A stretch of 64,000 bases of DNA. Source: Linepithema humile. Taxonomy: Eukaryota > Arthropoda > Insecta > Hymenoptera > Formicidae. Positions 14,421 through 29,375 of this stretch are shown in pieces. Under the pieces are notes generated by a model that searched no databases, was not told the DNA's origin, and worked only from the letters and a program-made list of their open reading frames with translations. The position numbers and the translations under genes were made by a program. Position 1 is the stretch's first letter. Each line of letters opens with the position of its first letter. The DNA lies in NCBI RefSeq assembly GCF_040581485.1, contig NC_090132.1, forward strand, positions 10,179,001 through 10,243,000, given 5' to 3'.

Positions 14421-16184
14421 GACGTTTAACGATCGTCGATTTAATAGATTTTCAACTTGACGGAAAAAATTTAGAAAAAAAAAACAGATATTGTTGCTCC
14501 AAATATTATTTGGCAAATGTATTTTTAAATATATTGTTTGTCTGAACAAAAATTATTAATTATATTTCATAGTGGCTAGATAAATAAAAAACAATTGTGT
14601 CTATACGGTTTTATCTAAAAATTATAATGCTCCAAATTTTTTAACGGTTGAATTATGTGACACAAGATTGTTGAAGACCATTTAAGTTTAGCAAAGTAGA
14701 AAGATATTAATTTTCCAACTTTTAGAATCGATTATCTCAAAAATAAAGTTTTGTATAAAAAGAACTTTACATTTTCAATTTATTTTTATACGAACAATTA
14801 TTCTATTCTTGTTTGTACCACGATCTTTAATACATTTTATAATGTCAAATTTGCTATCTGAAAGATTAGATTCTTTAAAAATCAATATTCTAAAAACAAT
14901 TCTGATTAAATCGACAATTCCGATTGAATAATTTTTTGATTATCTGATATTTTCTGATCACGGTCCTTGAATCTCTATCCATGATCGATTCGTTTATCAT
15001 TAATGATGTTAGATAGCAATTTCCATTACGCCACTGTGTCAAATCGATAAAGCTGATCGACATACCTGTGACAAGATAATAATTAAATTGGTGCGGTATA
15101 CGCGACGCTCGATGGTGAACAACTAGATTGTCTTCGATTACTTCTGCTTCACTCTTGGCTCCATTTTTCTTTTTTTTATCACTGACATGTTTGTAACTTA
15201 AGAACAATCTCCCTCTTTCATCGGATAAGGTGTCACGGCGCTCTCAATTGATTATTGCTTCTGTATGCCTTGCATGGAAGTATGTCTGCGATTTGCAATT
15301 ATTATTACTTGGATTGTGTATTCATTTGTGCAGATTAAAGCAGCGAATTCTTATATCTATTGACTTTATTAATCTCATTGGATTTTTTTCATCTAAAATT
15401 GTCACACTTTTGATTTACCTTTATCGGGTTTTACGTTTTTCTTTCTGCTAGCATTGCTACATGTTCATTATTAAGAAATTTTATTCTACCCACATCTTAC
15501 TTGATTTCAAATATTGAATATTTCTATTAAACAAAATGTGACTATTTTATATGTATGGTTAGTGTGAATCGTGAATATATAATTGTTTTGCTGTTAAATA
15601 TTTTTATTAATTTGCAATTAATTTTTTGTAATTATTATAAATAATATCAATAATTTCCATGTTATAAAGTACTGATAGTTACCGAAGATAGATACTGAAG
15701 GTTTCTGAGGTTTAATTTGTTGTTTACAGAGAAAAAAATAATAGTTATAATATTTATCAAAATATAATGTCTTCTGAAAAATAGATTTCTATTATATCAG
15801 CAGTTAATATATTTTTTAATGAAAGAAAATAGAAGTATATCTCACATGGATTACTTTTTTTATATATGTGCATTTTTTATTAATGTCTATCTAGATACTA
15901 TCGATAATGTACAAATTCAACCATTTATTATAGTAAATTATAAATTGTACAATCGATTACTTATAATTACTACTTATAGTTAAAGTTTGTAAAAATATAT
16001 TAGAGATCTTTAAGAAGCTTTATGTGTATGTGCCAATCGAAAGATTTTCACAAAAAATCACGAGGCTCTCTTTCGGCTTCTGTAATCTCCATTTTCACGT
16101 AAACATATTTAATATTAATAGATCATGTCTTATACACAATAATAAATAAAATAGATTTGGCGATGGACTCTACGAAATTCTCGA
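14420..16184. other. AT-rich spacer downstream of the UGT gene
   Basis: No coding exon recognised. The part next to 16185 is presumably the 3' UTR of the UGT gene. Confidence 0.5.
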
Positions 16185-19100
16185 TCAGTCCATTTTTTTT
16201 TTAAAGGCATCTTGGCTAATTACCGCTCGCCAGCATAATTTCTTAAGTCCGTAAATTACTAGGACTAAACTCAGTATATAAAATATTGCGACGTCTATGC
16301 TGTAATAATGAACCACGTTCATATGCCTGAAATATACATAATTTACATTTAATTTACTTAATTGCTTCAATTTCATATTAGATTCGTTTTTAAATTGCCA
16401 GGAAAATTTTGGAGTTTTTGATTATATGCTTGAAAAGTACTATAACTAAAATAACATTATAAAAAAAAGATTACCTCATAGAACTTTTCAAATGATCTGC
16501 TCCCCTATGCTTGGCAACATGTTCTACCCACCATGTAGCCAATTCTGTGGGGCCAATCGGCAGATCGCGCAGCAACACGCTTCTCTTCTTAGCTGCTTCT
16601 CTGTACGAGTTATTGCGATTTGCGGCCACTTTAAGTATACCTTCACGAAGTGTATTGATGGTTATACCAGCCAAGTCCATTACCAAAGCGTAACCCAATT
16701 TTTCTATGTTAAATAAATATACTTAATATAATTCATCTACATTAACTACCCAGTAAACAAAATGTTAGCAATATTGACAGATCGGCAGCAAATTCAATCA
16801 AATCGCTGCCGATCTGCTAACATATTAATTAAATAAAAATTTCATTAACTATAGTAAGACATATTTATGGAGTATATAGAGCGATTAGCAACGCGCAAAT
16901 TATTTCTTTTACTTTAGAATATTCATCTCAATTCGATTTTATTCTGACTCTTATGTATAGTCTCATGCCTATTATTCTTCCAAGATGATACTCGAACATT
17001 TCTTCTTACCAATATTACGATTATTCTGAGTCAGTCGCTATTTAAGGCGATGTACATTTTGTAAGAAAGAACGAAAGGATTTACCAGCTTGCGCTGCGTT
17101 TCCGTCGTGATCGCAGAAGACCGGCAGAACCAGAGTCGGTGCTCCATGATAAGCTGCTTCGTGCAGGGATAACAGTCCACCGTGAGAAACGAAGGCACGC
17201 AGCTTGGAATGCCCGAGCAACTCCTGCTGCGGCCACCAGGCAGCCGTCCTCACATTCGCCGGCAGATCTTTGATCTTACCACTCTCCCACTTCCAGACAA
17301 CATTGTACGGCAGCGTAGAAAAGACCGCAACGAAGATCTGCCGTAGCGCCTCCGGCATTCCGGAAGCCCGCACTGACGATCCCATCGAAACAAACACGAA
17401 GCCTGCAAAAGTATGTTTATTCAATCTCCCCGATACTATACGTACGCATTCAATCTGAGATTCTCTTGCGTGTTTGCTAGTAGTCGCACGAGCCAGTGGA
17501 GGAGAAGATAACATAAACGTGATGCAAAATGATGTCAATCTCATTGTCTTGGGACAGAGCTTTTGCATGAAACGCGAAAGATGTTTAAATGATAGTATTT
17601 TATATGTGTTTGATACTCTTCAATCAAAAAGAGTTCAGATTAAAATAATTAATATACTTCTAAGGAATCCTAAGGAAGAGATAAAATAAGTTTCATTATA
17701 TAAAAGCTAAAAGCCTGTTGCTAATGCTAAGTGCTATTGTTCGGAATTGAGTGTTTAGCTTTAAGTTACGAAGAGCTTTTTTTATAAAAGGCACTTTAAC
17801 GAGCACTTGTTAACGGTCACATAAATCTAACGAGAAGGAAGAGAATAAGAGTAACGTAACGGAAAGAGAAATGTGCTTGTGAAATTACCGCGTCGCAGGA
17901 AGGACTCCAAATCGGAGCTTAATTGCATCGCTGGTCTGCAATGGAGGCACGCCACGTTTATGACGTTCGATAAATAAGGTACAGAATCGCCCACGCCATA
18001 ATGACTGTTCTGCAAAGTTAAGGGGACCTCCCTCGTCAGACTGTGCAAATCAGCGGGTATATGATTACCTATTAAAAGCAAAGTACCATTGAGTTATATG
18101 AGTGTTATAAAGTAAAGATATTAGCGTACAACTTTTATCCATCAAAGTCAATGAACAACAGGATACGACAGATAAAGTTGATTTAGTGTCTCACCGAGAT
18201 ATTTTTGAAGAACCGGTTGAAGATGGAAGGAAAGTGTGAACCAATGCATAATCCTTAGAGTGAACAGACACGCCACGTTTAAGATTCTTTGAAAAAAATT
18301 CATGTCTTGCGTAATCGTTTTACCGAAATACGGCGTCACGGACCACGGTGATGGATTGCCTTGTCGCATAAGAGACCCGCTATATAGTGCCACCTGTAAA
18401 ATAACAGTTCCGTCTTTCCTTTTGTTTTTTGTTTGTTGTTAATGCGCAATGAATGCAATTGATATTAATCAAACAAAAATCTTGATTCTAGAGAAAGGAA
18501 AGTCAGTAGAAATTTCTCTTTTTTTTTTTAATCTCGCGCGCGCGCGGTGAAAAGGCACCATTCCATCATTATACAAGCTCATTTATCGTTATCAACATTA
18601 TTAAGTAAATTGGTGAAGAAACTCGATATATAAAAACAGAATGGTTAAAGTTTAGACTTGGCGCACTTCTAGGATTGTTTTAACACATCGGGATTTATGC
18701 TGTTCTAATTATTTCACACTTCGTCTTATTAGTAGATATAGTAGTGACTATAGTCGTGCAAATAACACGGTATATCCACCGTTTACTTTTCATTTAGCTG
18801 GTAACGACGGGATGTGATGAGCAAACATGTTTTTGTGCATACCGCGGTTGTGAAGTAACCACGATAGATGTATAATTCCGTTTTGATTTCTCTATGAAGT
18901 TTTATAGACAAACTGAGGAAAGAATTTTATGCCATTTTTTTCTTCGAAACTTGTTTCGCTAATATCAAGAATTTATTCACAAATTTTGTTTAAAATTTTG
19001 CACTTTAAAGATTTATTAAACTTTTTCGACAAGTATGCAATTATTTATCAGTACTCAATAACTAGTTAGTTAGAAAATCGATTCTTTATTATAAAATAAA

Positions 19101-20609
19101 TCATAATACAAAGAGGATCAATGAAAATGACTATTATTATAATTTGTTGTGTTATCATCTTTATAACAAAGCTAAAACATTGCGATAACTCTAATAGGGA
19201 TCGATGCGGTACGATAAAGTACAGTTTAAACGTAAAATACTGCAGTGTATATTGCATTGCTACGATTTTTGCTTTAATAGCTTTTGCTTTTATACGACTT
19301 TTATAAATATAATATTGCTTGATAATTGTGTATCGCGAACGCGCTGTTGGTTCGAATAAAAGTAAATTTACTGTTATCGCCGATAAGCTATAACAGAGAA
19401 TCGAAGCATAATGGAAAGCTCGTCGCGCTGGTTATAGCGGCGTGAATCGTTCTCTGCGGTTCGGCAAATGGCTTATTACCGTGTTCAGCATAATCGTCGG
19501 CACGTTTTCGCCGTGAAGAATCCCCAGCAGGCATTCGGGGTAAGCGCCGTCGACCACCGCGACGTCCCATCGAGCATGCGGATCGCCATCCGGTCTTCTT
19601 AAGCCGACGATCGACGGCGTGTCGCGCAACAGAGACTCGCAGGACTCCCAAGCGTATCTCATGACGTCCCACGGCGAAACCGGAAGCTCGTTCCGGAATC
19701 TGGCGCCCACCAGGTCCCACTCGGATGTGAAATTCTCGACGTAAGCCTACCATGAAATACGGGTGATAAACACGCACGTAAATAACATATCTGTGACAAT
19801 TCGCACTATTGGTCTGACGTCAGCGCGAAAATTACTTTCGCAATTTAACGCGAAAATGATATTTAATATACTTTATTATGAAACTTGTTTGCCGTTTCAA
19901 ACTTCCTCATTCTCAAAGATTGTTCACAGAGCGAAAAAGTGTTAAAAATATTGCAAGTTTCCGTTACTTTTTTTTTTAAAGAGATAATTTTGTAACACAC
20001 TGTTGCGAATAACTTTTTAAATTAAAAATTTCTATCGACAGATTTTTGGGATAAAACTCAGCATTGAGAAATGATGATAGCAATAACATTTAAATATAAG
20101 ATACGACATTATTTTAATAGAAATGAAATAGATAGATAAGAACAGAAATACGCAGAGATCTAAAAAAGAAGATAATCAACAGAACCCTCGCGCAAACCAA
20201 GGACTGGCACGATAAATGCGGCATGTAATAAAATTAAATGAGTTAAGAAGCAAATTAATAGAAAAGAAGAAACGACAAGCGAGATACAATTGTCCGTGAT
20301 GATTTCGATAGATCAGGATTCTATCGGGTCCGTATGAGAGACACACGCACGCGTGGGTGGATCGTAAATCACCTCGAGAATCGACGGTACAAGTTCATGA
20401 AGACCATTATTTGCCGCAGGACCGGAGAAAGCGCTCAGTAATGTGACATTATGCCCTCGCGACCTCAGATTCGTACCAAGGGCGATGAAAGGCACTGTGT
20501 GGGATTTGGTACCACCCATGGTGGCCATCAGGATGTTGTATCCTAGCACGGGCTCGATCAGCAGAGAACACCCCACGAGGAGAGCGAGTCGATGCGCGAT
20601 ATGCGCCAT
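16185..20609 (-). CDS. UDP-glycosyltransferase (UGT), complete, 7 exons, 523 aa
   Basis: Exons (minus): 20609-20373, 19746-19480, 18393-18195, 18068-17889, 17402-17085, 16703-16475, 16326-16185. All junctions are GT/AG and the phases agree. UGTs move a sugar from a UDP-sugar to small lipophilic compounds in the ER lumen. Residues 1-23 form a signal peptide. His37 in GGTKSHTVP is the likely catalytic base. The donor-binding signature spans about residues 350-395 (WWPQQELLGH, then FVSHGG, then HEAAYHGAPT, then DHDGNA). A single membrane span lies at about 488-504. The C-terminus is KKMD, a KKXX ER-retrieval signal. Length is normal for the family and there are no stops or frameshifts. The position that is usually Gln after the donor-site Asp is His393, which may bear on sugar choice. 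The start was chosen because it opens a clean signal peptide. The physiological substrate cannot be read from sequence. Confidence 0.93.
16763..16822. repeat. Hairpin MITE-like repeat in a UGT intron
   Basis: A perfect 12-bp stem (CAGATCGGCAGC at 16778-16789, its complement at 16805-16816) lies inside outer matching ends TGTTAGC / GCTAACA. It sits in the intron between UGT exons 6 and 5. The compact hairpin in AT-rich DNA suggests a small non-autonomous transposon. No target duplication was identified. Confidence 0.55.
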
Positions 20610-23600
20610 CCTCGCGATATTGTCCGTTATCGATCTGCGAAACAGTTCTCTTTCTTCCCTCGCACGCGTATGTCACGGCGATAGCGTACCAACGCACAAT
20701 CAACCCTTCATTGAAGAGGAACACTCGCTTCGTGGCCTGGCATTATTCTTTTATCGCGGACAGTCCTCGTTACACACGATTGCGCGCTTTCGTCACGAAC
20801 TCTTTTGCGCATCGACAAAGCGAGAAACGCCGCGACACGCAAATATCCGTATTTTCTTTGAAGCGTTTCCGGTCGGATAATCGAGATGAGATCCGGTAGG
20901 AATAAAAAATCCCTTACGCTCCAATTCACGGTAAATAGCGAGCCGTTCTTTATCCACGAATAATCACCCTTTCTTGTTACATTCGATCGCTGGTCGGTCT
21001 CGTCGTTGTGAATTCTCGCATATCCTCTGCTTTGTACTTTTTTGCACTTACAAGAATTATGTCTCGAACGCACTGATAGAGTTGAGACGTGTGTTCCAGA
21101 GTTAAGCACACGCGGTCTTTAAATGAGAATAACGAAGGTTGTCAGACTAATTATCATTTTATTTCACTACCGAGAAGAAAAACCGAAATTTGAATGTCTG
21201 TGATAAATTGCTCTAAAATCTGCCGTAGCTTGCGGCAGACAAGCTTGTTTCTTTTAATCTTTATTCGCTTCCAAGAAGCGTTTAGTTAAAAATTGTACAG
21301 TTTCAGAGATAATCTCTTCTTCTGTGCGTGTTTTGTTGCGGTTGCGTTGTCAAAATTGCTGCTGGAATTCTTCAGAATAATCTCCGTGTTACGGAATTTT
21401 ATGAAAAGACTCTTCCACAGATTCTTTTGATTTTTGAATGAAGGATTGACCGTGAATAATTGTTCTGATCTTTTCTTTTATCCGAAGAAATAGGAATGAT
21501 TTATTTTGCAACGAAACAGTTTTATCGATATTGATTAACTTCACTTTCTTTTGATGCTTCTGCGCGTGGTAAGTTTTGATTATGCAAACTTATATAATGG
21601 AAACCCAAACTTCCGATATCTGTTTGAACACCAAAAGTATTTGAAACAATATATAACGTATTAAAGTTTTATGCTCGACTGCTTTCACCGAAAAGCTATG
21701 AAAATTGCACAAAGATGTATCGAACAGAAGAATTGCTTTTTATTGTACTTTTACTCCGTGCGTTTTATATTTAGGCAACTTCAATATTTCATTCTTTTTT
21801 TGCTAAATTTTTACTGAGAGTGTTGCATATAACACGTTTAAAATATCTTTACATAAGCTAATAATGAGAAATTTCTGTTTAAAAAAAAATTTTTTTTAAT
21901 TTTAATGCAACGTAAAGCAGACGAAGTCTCGCTACAAAAGTACAGTTTTATAAAATATTCAATCGTTCCAGAAATCTTTTCGCTCCTAATAGCTTTCGAG
22001 GAACTTCCTGCTTCGCGTGTATCTGTTTGTTCACGCGTATCTTCTTCGGAACCTTTCTCTCGGCGAGTAACTTCAATTTCTTCGACTTCTTTCAGTGCAA
22101 TCAGCGCTTGAGTAGGTCCGGTAAACAGAACAATGACGCACAACTTTTCATTCCCGAGATGCTCGATTTTTTAAATTGTCTGCCGTTCGTCAGGAAATTC
22201 TCGCGATATCGAAATGCGGAAATTTGAACGCCAAATTCGAGACCGTCCGTCTCATTTTTGCGCTCAATTATTTCTCCCTTTCTCCTGTCAGATGAAGATC
22301 TTCTGGTCTTTCCTTTCGTCTGACCTTCTTTACCCCTTCACGCGATTCTTGAGAAGAATCGTGCGTTAGTCTTAATCCTCAAACTGTACAGGCGCGGGCG
22401 ACTTTCACTAATAATATTTCACGTCTTATATGCGCGATCGCTCGTCTTGATAATTCAATCTTGGGAGTCGATAGATCGATGCTGCATCCTGCGTTAGGCT
22501 TCTCATGTCGTCACTCAATCTGTCTTTAAACTTTCGAGATCGAGATATAAAGCGAATTACAATTAATCATCTCCTTCTCAATTATCGATCTATCTACATT
22601 GTAAACAGAGACTTTATCATTCGCAGTTGTATTTTAACTTTTGTCACCATTTAAATCTCTATCTTGATTTATCACCGAATCTGTTCGCGTCTCATAAAAC
22701 TTGTTACTCGAGCACAAACTATTTCACGTCGCCGGACTGCCTGGGCAGTCTTCTTTTTGGCTAATTCACTTATTGGTTTCAATAATTAAATGTTTGTTTG
22801 AAGATACAGAAACTTTCAGTGAAATGTTAAAGAAAGCTCTGGCTTTCGCGTCGAGACTTTTAATTCGCGAATAAATTCGATTGTGATGGCCTCGCCACAC
22901 TGCGATATCATCACTCTGACCGACTTTTGTTAGTCTCTCTTCTGTTTTGATTCCTTCCGGATTGTCCCGGTTTTTCGGTGATTTCGACGGACCGCAGTCA
23001 GCAGTACATCCTGTCACACGCTTGCACGCGTATTTTTTTTTCCACTTCGCGGTGGGATCAATGTATCGAGTTTCGGAAGCGCGGACCTTGAAATCGATAG
23101 CGACAGCGAACTGCTCGCTCGTGAAGCTCGCGTATCGCCGAGCGTGAAAGTTTGACTGTGCCAGCAGCAGCTTTAATGATCAGCTGGACTCTAGAGAGAG
23201 AGTTTTACCTCCCACCTAAAACGTTCCTCATCGTCGCTCGCGTGTCCGAGGATGTTTGGTGTCTCTCGGGACGCACCTATCACTCGGAGAAGTGAATACT
23301 CATTGATGCAGCATACATTTTATTAATACAGAAACTTTATAATTATACAGTCAACAATACGTTGTTATTGAAAAACTCATTCTTTTTTATGATTTGTCAA
23401 ATCGGTAAAAGGATATAAAAGTATCATTTGCTTTTTTATTTATCCGCAAACAGTTAATGGTTAACGATATTATTATATTTATCTTGTTTTTAGTTTGACA
23501 TAAAATATCATCCATTTAACATGGTTTACTCAATTAAAAATTTGAGAAATTCACGAAATCATTCTTCCGTATATATCGTTCGATCTAGAGAGGATCGCCT

Positions 23601-26600
23601 TTCTTTTGTTTTATTTAGAGAACGGAATTGATTCGCCAGTGATTATCGGTGATACCATCGCGATGCCTCCTCCTTTCTCCATTCGCCCGACTTGTGTCGA
23701 TTATATACGCGGTTAACTAGATAATTTACAGTCATCCTGAATACTTCCCTATAACGAGTTTGAATTTTTTATCGTTTTTATTTCCAAATGCATCGAGAGT
23801 CAAGGTTTAATAGCAGCACGTAATTAATGATTCGATTATATCTATGCAGTTTGTAACTTACGCTTGAATTAAATGTAATTTATTCAGATTGCAATATGAA
23901 ATTCGCACTATTTATTAGCAATTTGGCAACGATTTGTAATTTTATTGATTTGATATAATTTACATTTGAACTCAACTGTTATTACTGCTACTTTTCCGTC
24001 GATACGTAACATCTCTTTATTACTTCCGTTCCTATTCGAAATATTATAGAATTATGATCATCTTTCCGTTACATAATTTGTTATTCTGTCATTTTGAAAT
24101 CTCAAAACTTTTACCAGCTGTTCTCTTGGTCAATCATTATGTTTGATCAGGAATTCTTATAATGTAGAGTGAACGCGCCAAATTATAATCAGAATCTCGG
24201 AGGCAGGAATGAAATGGCGCTACTTAAAGAATTAGGACAGATTTCACTGATTTGATTAGAACAGAACTACGTCTCGTATGAATCTAATCTACCGTGATGA
24301 TGGCTTACATTGTGCGTCCAATTTGAGAGTAGAAAACAACTATCGATTTTTGTTTTCAAGTTGATTTTTAATTAACATTTGAAGTGTATGCCGTGACATC
24401 GATGACATAGGCGCTATCCTTAAATTTGCATTTATTCTTTATTTAATTTCACAATTTTTTATACTTGTACCTATTTTTCATAAATTATATAAATTCTCTT
24501 TATCATTATTTCTCTCTCTTACAAAATTTGTAAAAATGTCGGCTTTATTCCGACGATTTTTATCTAATATATTTAACGTAGTAAGCATTGCGCACGAATT
24601 GACATTATTTCAATAGTACTATTGATCGTCACAAGATTGAGTAATTCAATTAGAGATAATTAAGCACACAGCATTTCCCCATTCAATAATAGCTGTCCTG
24701 CATAATCTATGATAATAACGAGTTCGGACGCATTAATGCTGACCGGTGTACACTGAAAGCTACACAATCGCACACAGATTGACGTAAAAGCATGCGCATA
24801 GCGTACGAGCAATGTGACCAGTGAGATATTTATCAGTATAAGTTATCATTGACTATTACTTGACAGAATATACATTTCCATCAATCAAGATGTCTATATT
24901 ATGTTTCTGTATTTGAATAACATTGTGTGCAACAGCATTCGAGGCTGCATCAACGCGCACTAGCGCGTCCAACCGATTTCGCTATTTAGATTACACACAA
25001 ATCAATGAGTATTCCGCACCTCATCGATCAAATTTATCTCCTGCCATCTCTGCGCGTGTAGCCATAATTATTAGACCGCGCATGGCGTGGCACATCATCG
25101 TGCAAATCCGCATTTCTGCGCATTAGAGCCGCGTAATTGAAATCGCGCACGAATTAACTCGTTAATATTCCACAATGTCATCCTATACAATACTAGATTT
25201 TTAGTTTTTTTTTGCAGCGTTTTTCCGTTTTATGATTATTCATTCGCGAGTGAAGTGATCGCGATCTGTTCAAAGCTTGTTTCCACACAGACCATTTCTC
25301 TTAGTAGGAAACGTTTTGCGTTTCACGGATTGTTGAATCGCCAAATTGTCGCACATCCGATTTTACAAAGCTGAAGTCGGATCACACACAGTGGACCGTC
25401 TAAACGTTTCTGTGTTCGTTCAAGAAAATTGCTGCTAGTTTTTGACGACTTTTCTTTGCTTCGGTTGCTAAGCTAGATCGTGCTAAGATAATTGCTGATT
25501 CAGATCGTAACGATTTAGGCAATGATTCTAGTTTGATCGACTCTTTCTATGGTTTTATCCTTTTAAGATAAGTAGTCTTTTGCGCTTCGAGTGAAAACGG
25601 GATCTAAGTTAAGAAAAAACAAGTTTAGCTAATATATGTATGTAGTCGTAACATCATTGAAACGAGATTGCGGAGAAAAAGTGAACGAGAAGGGAAATTT
25701 ATTACGTTCTGGCCTATTTAATATATTAGATAACATATATTATATTAATACGTATATTTATAGAAATTATAGAGGAAATTATTCTTGAAAACTTTTATTT
25801 ACTAGGAAAACAAAAGTGAATGACGTAAAACGATTTACATTATATCATTATATTGCATACTATGCGAATTGCGGTATTAAAAATCTAGAAATAGTAGACT
25901 ATTAAATTATATTAATTTTTTATTACATTTGTGATTGAAATAAACTCAATATTCCGATTTATTAAAATTTTATTTGAACCACATTTTTTCTGATATTCGC
26001 GGTATATTTTGGATATTTACAAATTGCTATAAATACGAGGCTACATTAAAAACAAGATACTGATTTAACACGGAATTGTTTTAGATGGCAATTATGTGAA
26101 TATTAATTTGAAAGTGCCACTTTATATTTATTAATATCATAATGTTTTTCTAGCAGCTTATAATTATTTTCATGTTTTTCTTAATAAAATCTGCATTTTT
26201 ATACTCAGAGCTTTTATAATAATTGCACAAAATTTACATTATTATCTTTAAAATATTTATAGCTGCATAAAATTGATTTATGTGGCGTGAGCAGCATATT
26301 AATATCGAATAAGTAAAATTTGGTTGTAGCGTGGTCATCATTTATTATAATTTCTCATATTGTGGTTTTCTGTAAAATTAATTAATTGAAAACGGGACAG
26401 TGAAATTTGTGCACTAATGGTAATTAGTTTTATATTTTGTGTATATATTTTATATATACATTACACACAATACTTCTTCTATGACATATATTGTTCACAT
26501 ATTAAACACACGCACAACACTTGTTTTTCTAATATTTATTGTAATATTTGTAAAAATTGTCTTTTTACAACAAAATTTTTATTGTGCATAATATAATCAA

Positions 26601-29205
26601 ATCAAAGCGCCTTGATCGTAAGAAATAGGAAGCGCCTTTTATCGAGGTAACTTTCTAAAATATCTATCTTCTTAAGGAATCATGAAAAGAATGCCGGAAT
26701 ATCGCAGAAAAAATGTTTATTGATGCTGTTTACAATCGTCACTCTTGGCACTATTCTGATTTCACGATTCTCACGATTTTAATACTCTCTAATAATTTAG
26801 TATTTGCGTAAAATGACAAATTGCGCGCGACAAATCAGATTTAAACGGTGAAAGATTCGAAGGATAAACACTAATTCTTTTCGGATTTACGTTAGTTGTC
26901 AACTGTGGTGAATCATGAAGCGATTTTTGTCCCTCTCACCGCGAAAAGTACTAGCGCACGATTGCGCAACGAACCAAACTTTCCCTCACATTGATCGAAT
27001 TTCCGAGTAGATAGTCAATATTCGAGAACCGCTGTATGTAGCTCGCGTTTATTATGCATATTAGCGATTATCGGTAATTGATATGTGCCGCAGCAATATT
27101 CAGACAGATATCTATTAGTTTGCTATGTCCGCACTATTTCGTCAGTAATATTGTATTATATGTAATCTTGCAACACATCTTAGTAAAATATTATATAATG
27201 TGCATATTATATTGTGATATATGTTAAAATAGCCAAATCGTAATAATTATACTTTTATCTTACAATATAATTTTTATTGTATTTGTTTTATGAAATTTAT
27301 ATTAATAAAATATGAATTGAGAAATGAATTACAATTCATATAATTTTGAAACATTAAAAATACGTTCACATTTTCCAAAAGCTTTTTAAAATCAACGATT
27401 TATATTGTATTACAAAATAAAAATGGAAACAAAAAGTAAAATATAAAATAAAAAATTTGACGAATTTTAATAAAAAGCTTTTCACGCTTTTAATATTGTT
27501 AACAAAATTTAAATTTTTTCGATAAGCTTGCAACAGTAATTTCTCGGTAAAACTTTCTATTTTATCCAATTCGTTGTATTATAACATCTATATTACGTAC
27601 GTATTACATCGTACGTATTACACTGGTTAATGAACGGGATCAATCGTTTTTTAGGCTGGATTGCGATAGTATTCTATATTTCATTAAGATCGTCACATTT
27701 CTTACGGTAGCCTTCATTAATTTTTATGCGGCCTGAGAAAACCGGTTTTTTTTTCGTGTTCTGACTTCGCGTCTTATGAGTATGGCCACTCGTATCTGGG
27801 TGATATCCGGTTTCGTGTATCGTTTTCTCGTCTGAAGCCGTCTCGAGTTTTCGGCGTTCGTCGTAGAAAGCGACGCGCCGCGAGCGTATCGTATCGTGAA
27901 TTCTTCCACGTGCCAATTTATACGCTTCTATTCGCGAAGCTAAGCACATAATCGAATGATGTTGATCGGAAAATAGCGCCTTCCGTAATTTCGATACGCT
28001 CATAGCTCGTTTTATTGCGCTTGCAATACATTATTTTATAAAATATTGTTTAATAATTGTGATAAAGAATTTTTTAAGAGGTGTTACAGTATCTCGCTTT
28101 AAGTGAATAATAAATAAATCCTATCTATCACATTAAAAAAATTCTCGGAGTGCAAAAAAGTTAATCTCTATGAATTTTAATACTTATAAGTCAATTTTTT
28201 TTTAATTATCCGAAAATATTAACTATTTTTTTCTAAGATATTATTTTAAATTAATGATATCAAATAGATATACAGTGACCACCTTAGACTTAGTGATCGA
28301 AGTATCTATTAAACTAAGCAGATCTGTTCGCATCCGATCGTTTCAAATAGAATGATTGTTTGACTTCGAGTTTATGACACTACGAATCACAAAGTAATAT
28401 TTCTCTCAAAGTATTCGACACTTCCTATGAAACTGCGCATTCAACAAAACTCGTTTAATTAACACCACAATCTGTCTTTAGTAATCTTTTCCCCGATAAG
28501 TATGACAATAGCACTTCGTATTATCTGTATTCTGTTTGGCGAGACTACGATTCCGTAATGCTTGTGTACATTCTCTATTCTGCAACGCCAAGGGCATGCA
28601 CATATCTAAATTGCGTAAAATCTTAATTGATATACTTATTTGCGAGAGAATTAATGTTATTAAAAGCAGAACAGTAAACTTGAAATTTAAATTTGCGCTT
28701 TACAAATTCTACAAATTACTTCTATAAATTTTTAAAGTTTTTAGGATTATGGAAGAAAATATTCAACACTTTTAGTTTTAATCTTAAATTTTTAGAAAGT
28801 ATAAAAGCGTAATTAAATTATTTTAAGTCAGAAATATACCAAATAGAGGAAAGTTGTGAATAATTATACTACCTGCAGCGAAACGACGAAATATCTCTTC
28901 GCTGTAAGAGGTAAGTTTAAAGCTATAACATAAAAAATAAATCTAGTTAATTAAAATTGCGTAATTTTACACATTTGAATATTCTATGATATAAATGAGA
29001 GATGCGCATTAAAAGTTCGAAAGTAGAAATTTGATTGAACTTGATAGAACTTTAACAAATCTAAAATTCTTCTGGGATCGAATTGCATCGCGATGGATAA
29101 ATTGGCTGAAATAACAAAGCTAATTTTTTTGGCAGTTTGTTAAACCAAACAAATGGAATGCAATCTCAAATAACAATTTAAGATTGCAATATAATAATTA
29201 AGTAA

Positions 29206-29375
29206 TAATATTCAAAAAAATAAAATAAAATTAATAATTAAATTAAATTATTAATTAAATTAAATTAATAAAATAAATAAAGTTAAATTAAATTAAATTA
29301 AATTTTATTTATTTTATAATTAAATTTAAGAACATAAATTTTATTTATTTTGTAATTAAATTTAAAAACATTAAT
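29206..29375. repeat. AT-rich tandem repeat (AAATT units)
   Basis: Runs of AATTA/AAATT followed by two tandem copies of a 45-50-bp unit with TTTTATTTATTTT and AATTAAATTTAA. Confidence 0.7.

Noticed and set aside
12853..14422. Open frames of 69-151 codons in the second GC-rich block
   Set aside because: The same compositional artefact, with stretches from GAGCGAG and CACTCGCTC repeats. No domain is recognised.
20443..20880. 145-codon plus frame antisense to UGT exon 1
   Set aside because: It is the shadow of the UGT first exon, which has a signal peptide and splices correctly on the minus strand.
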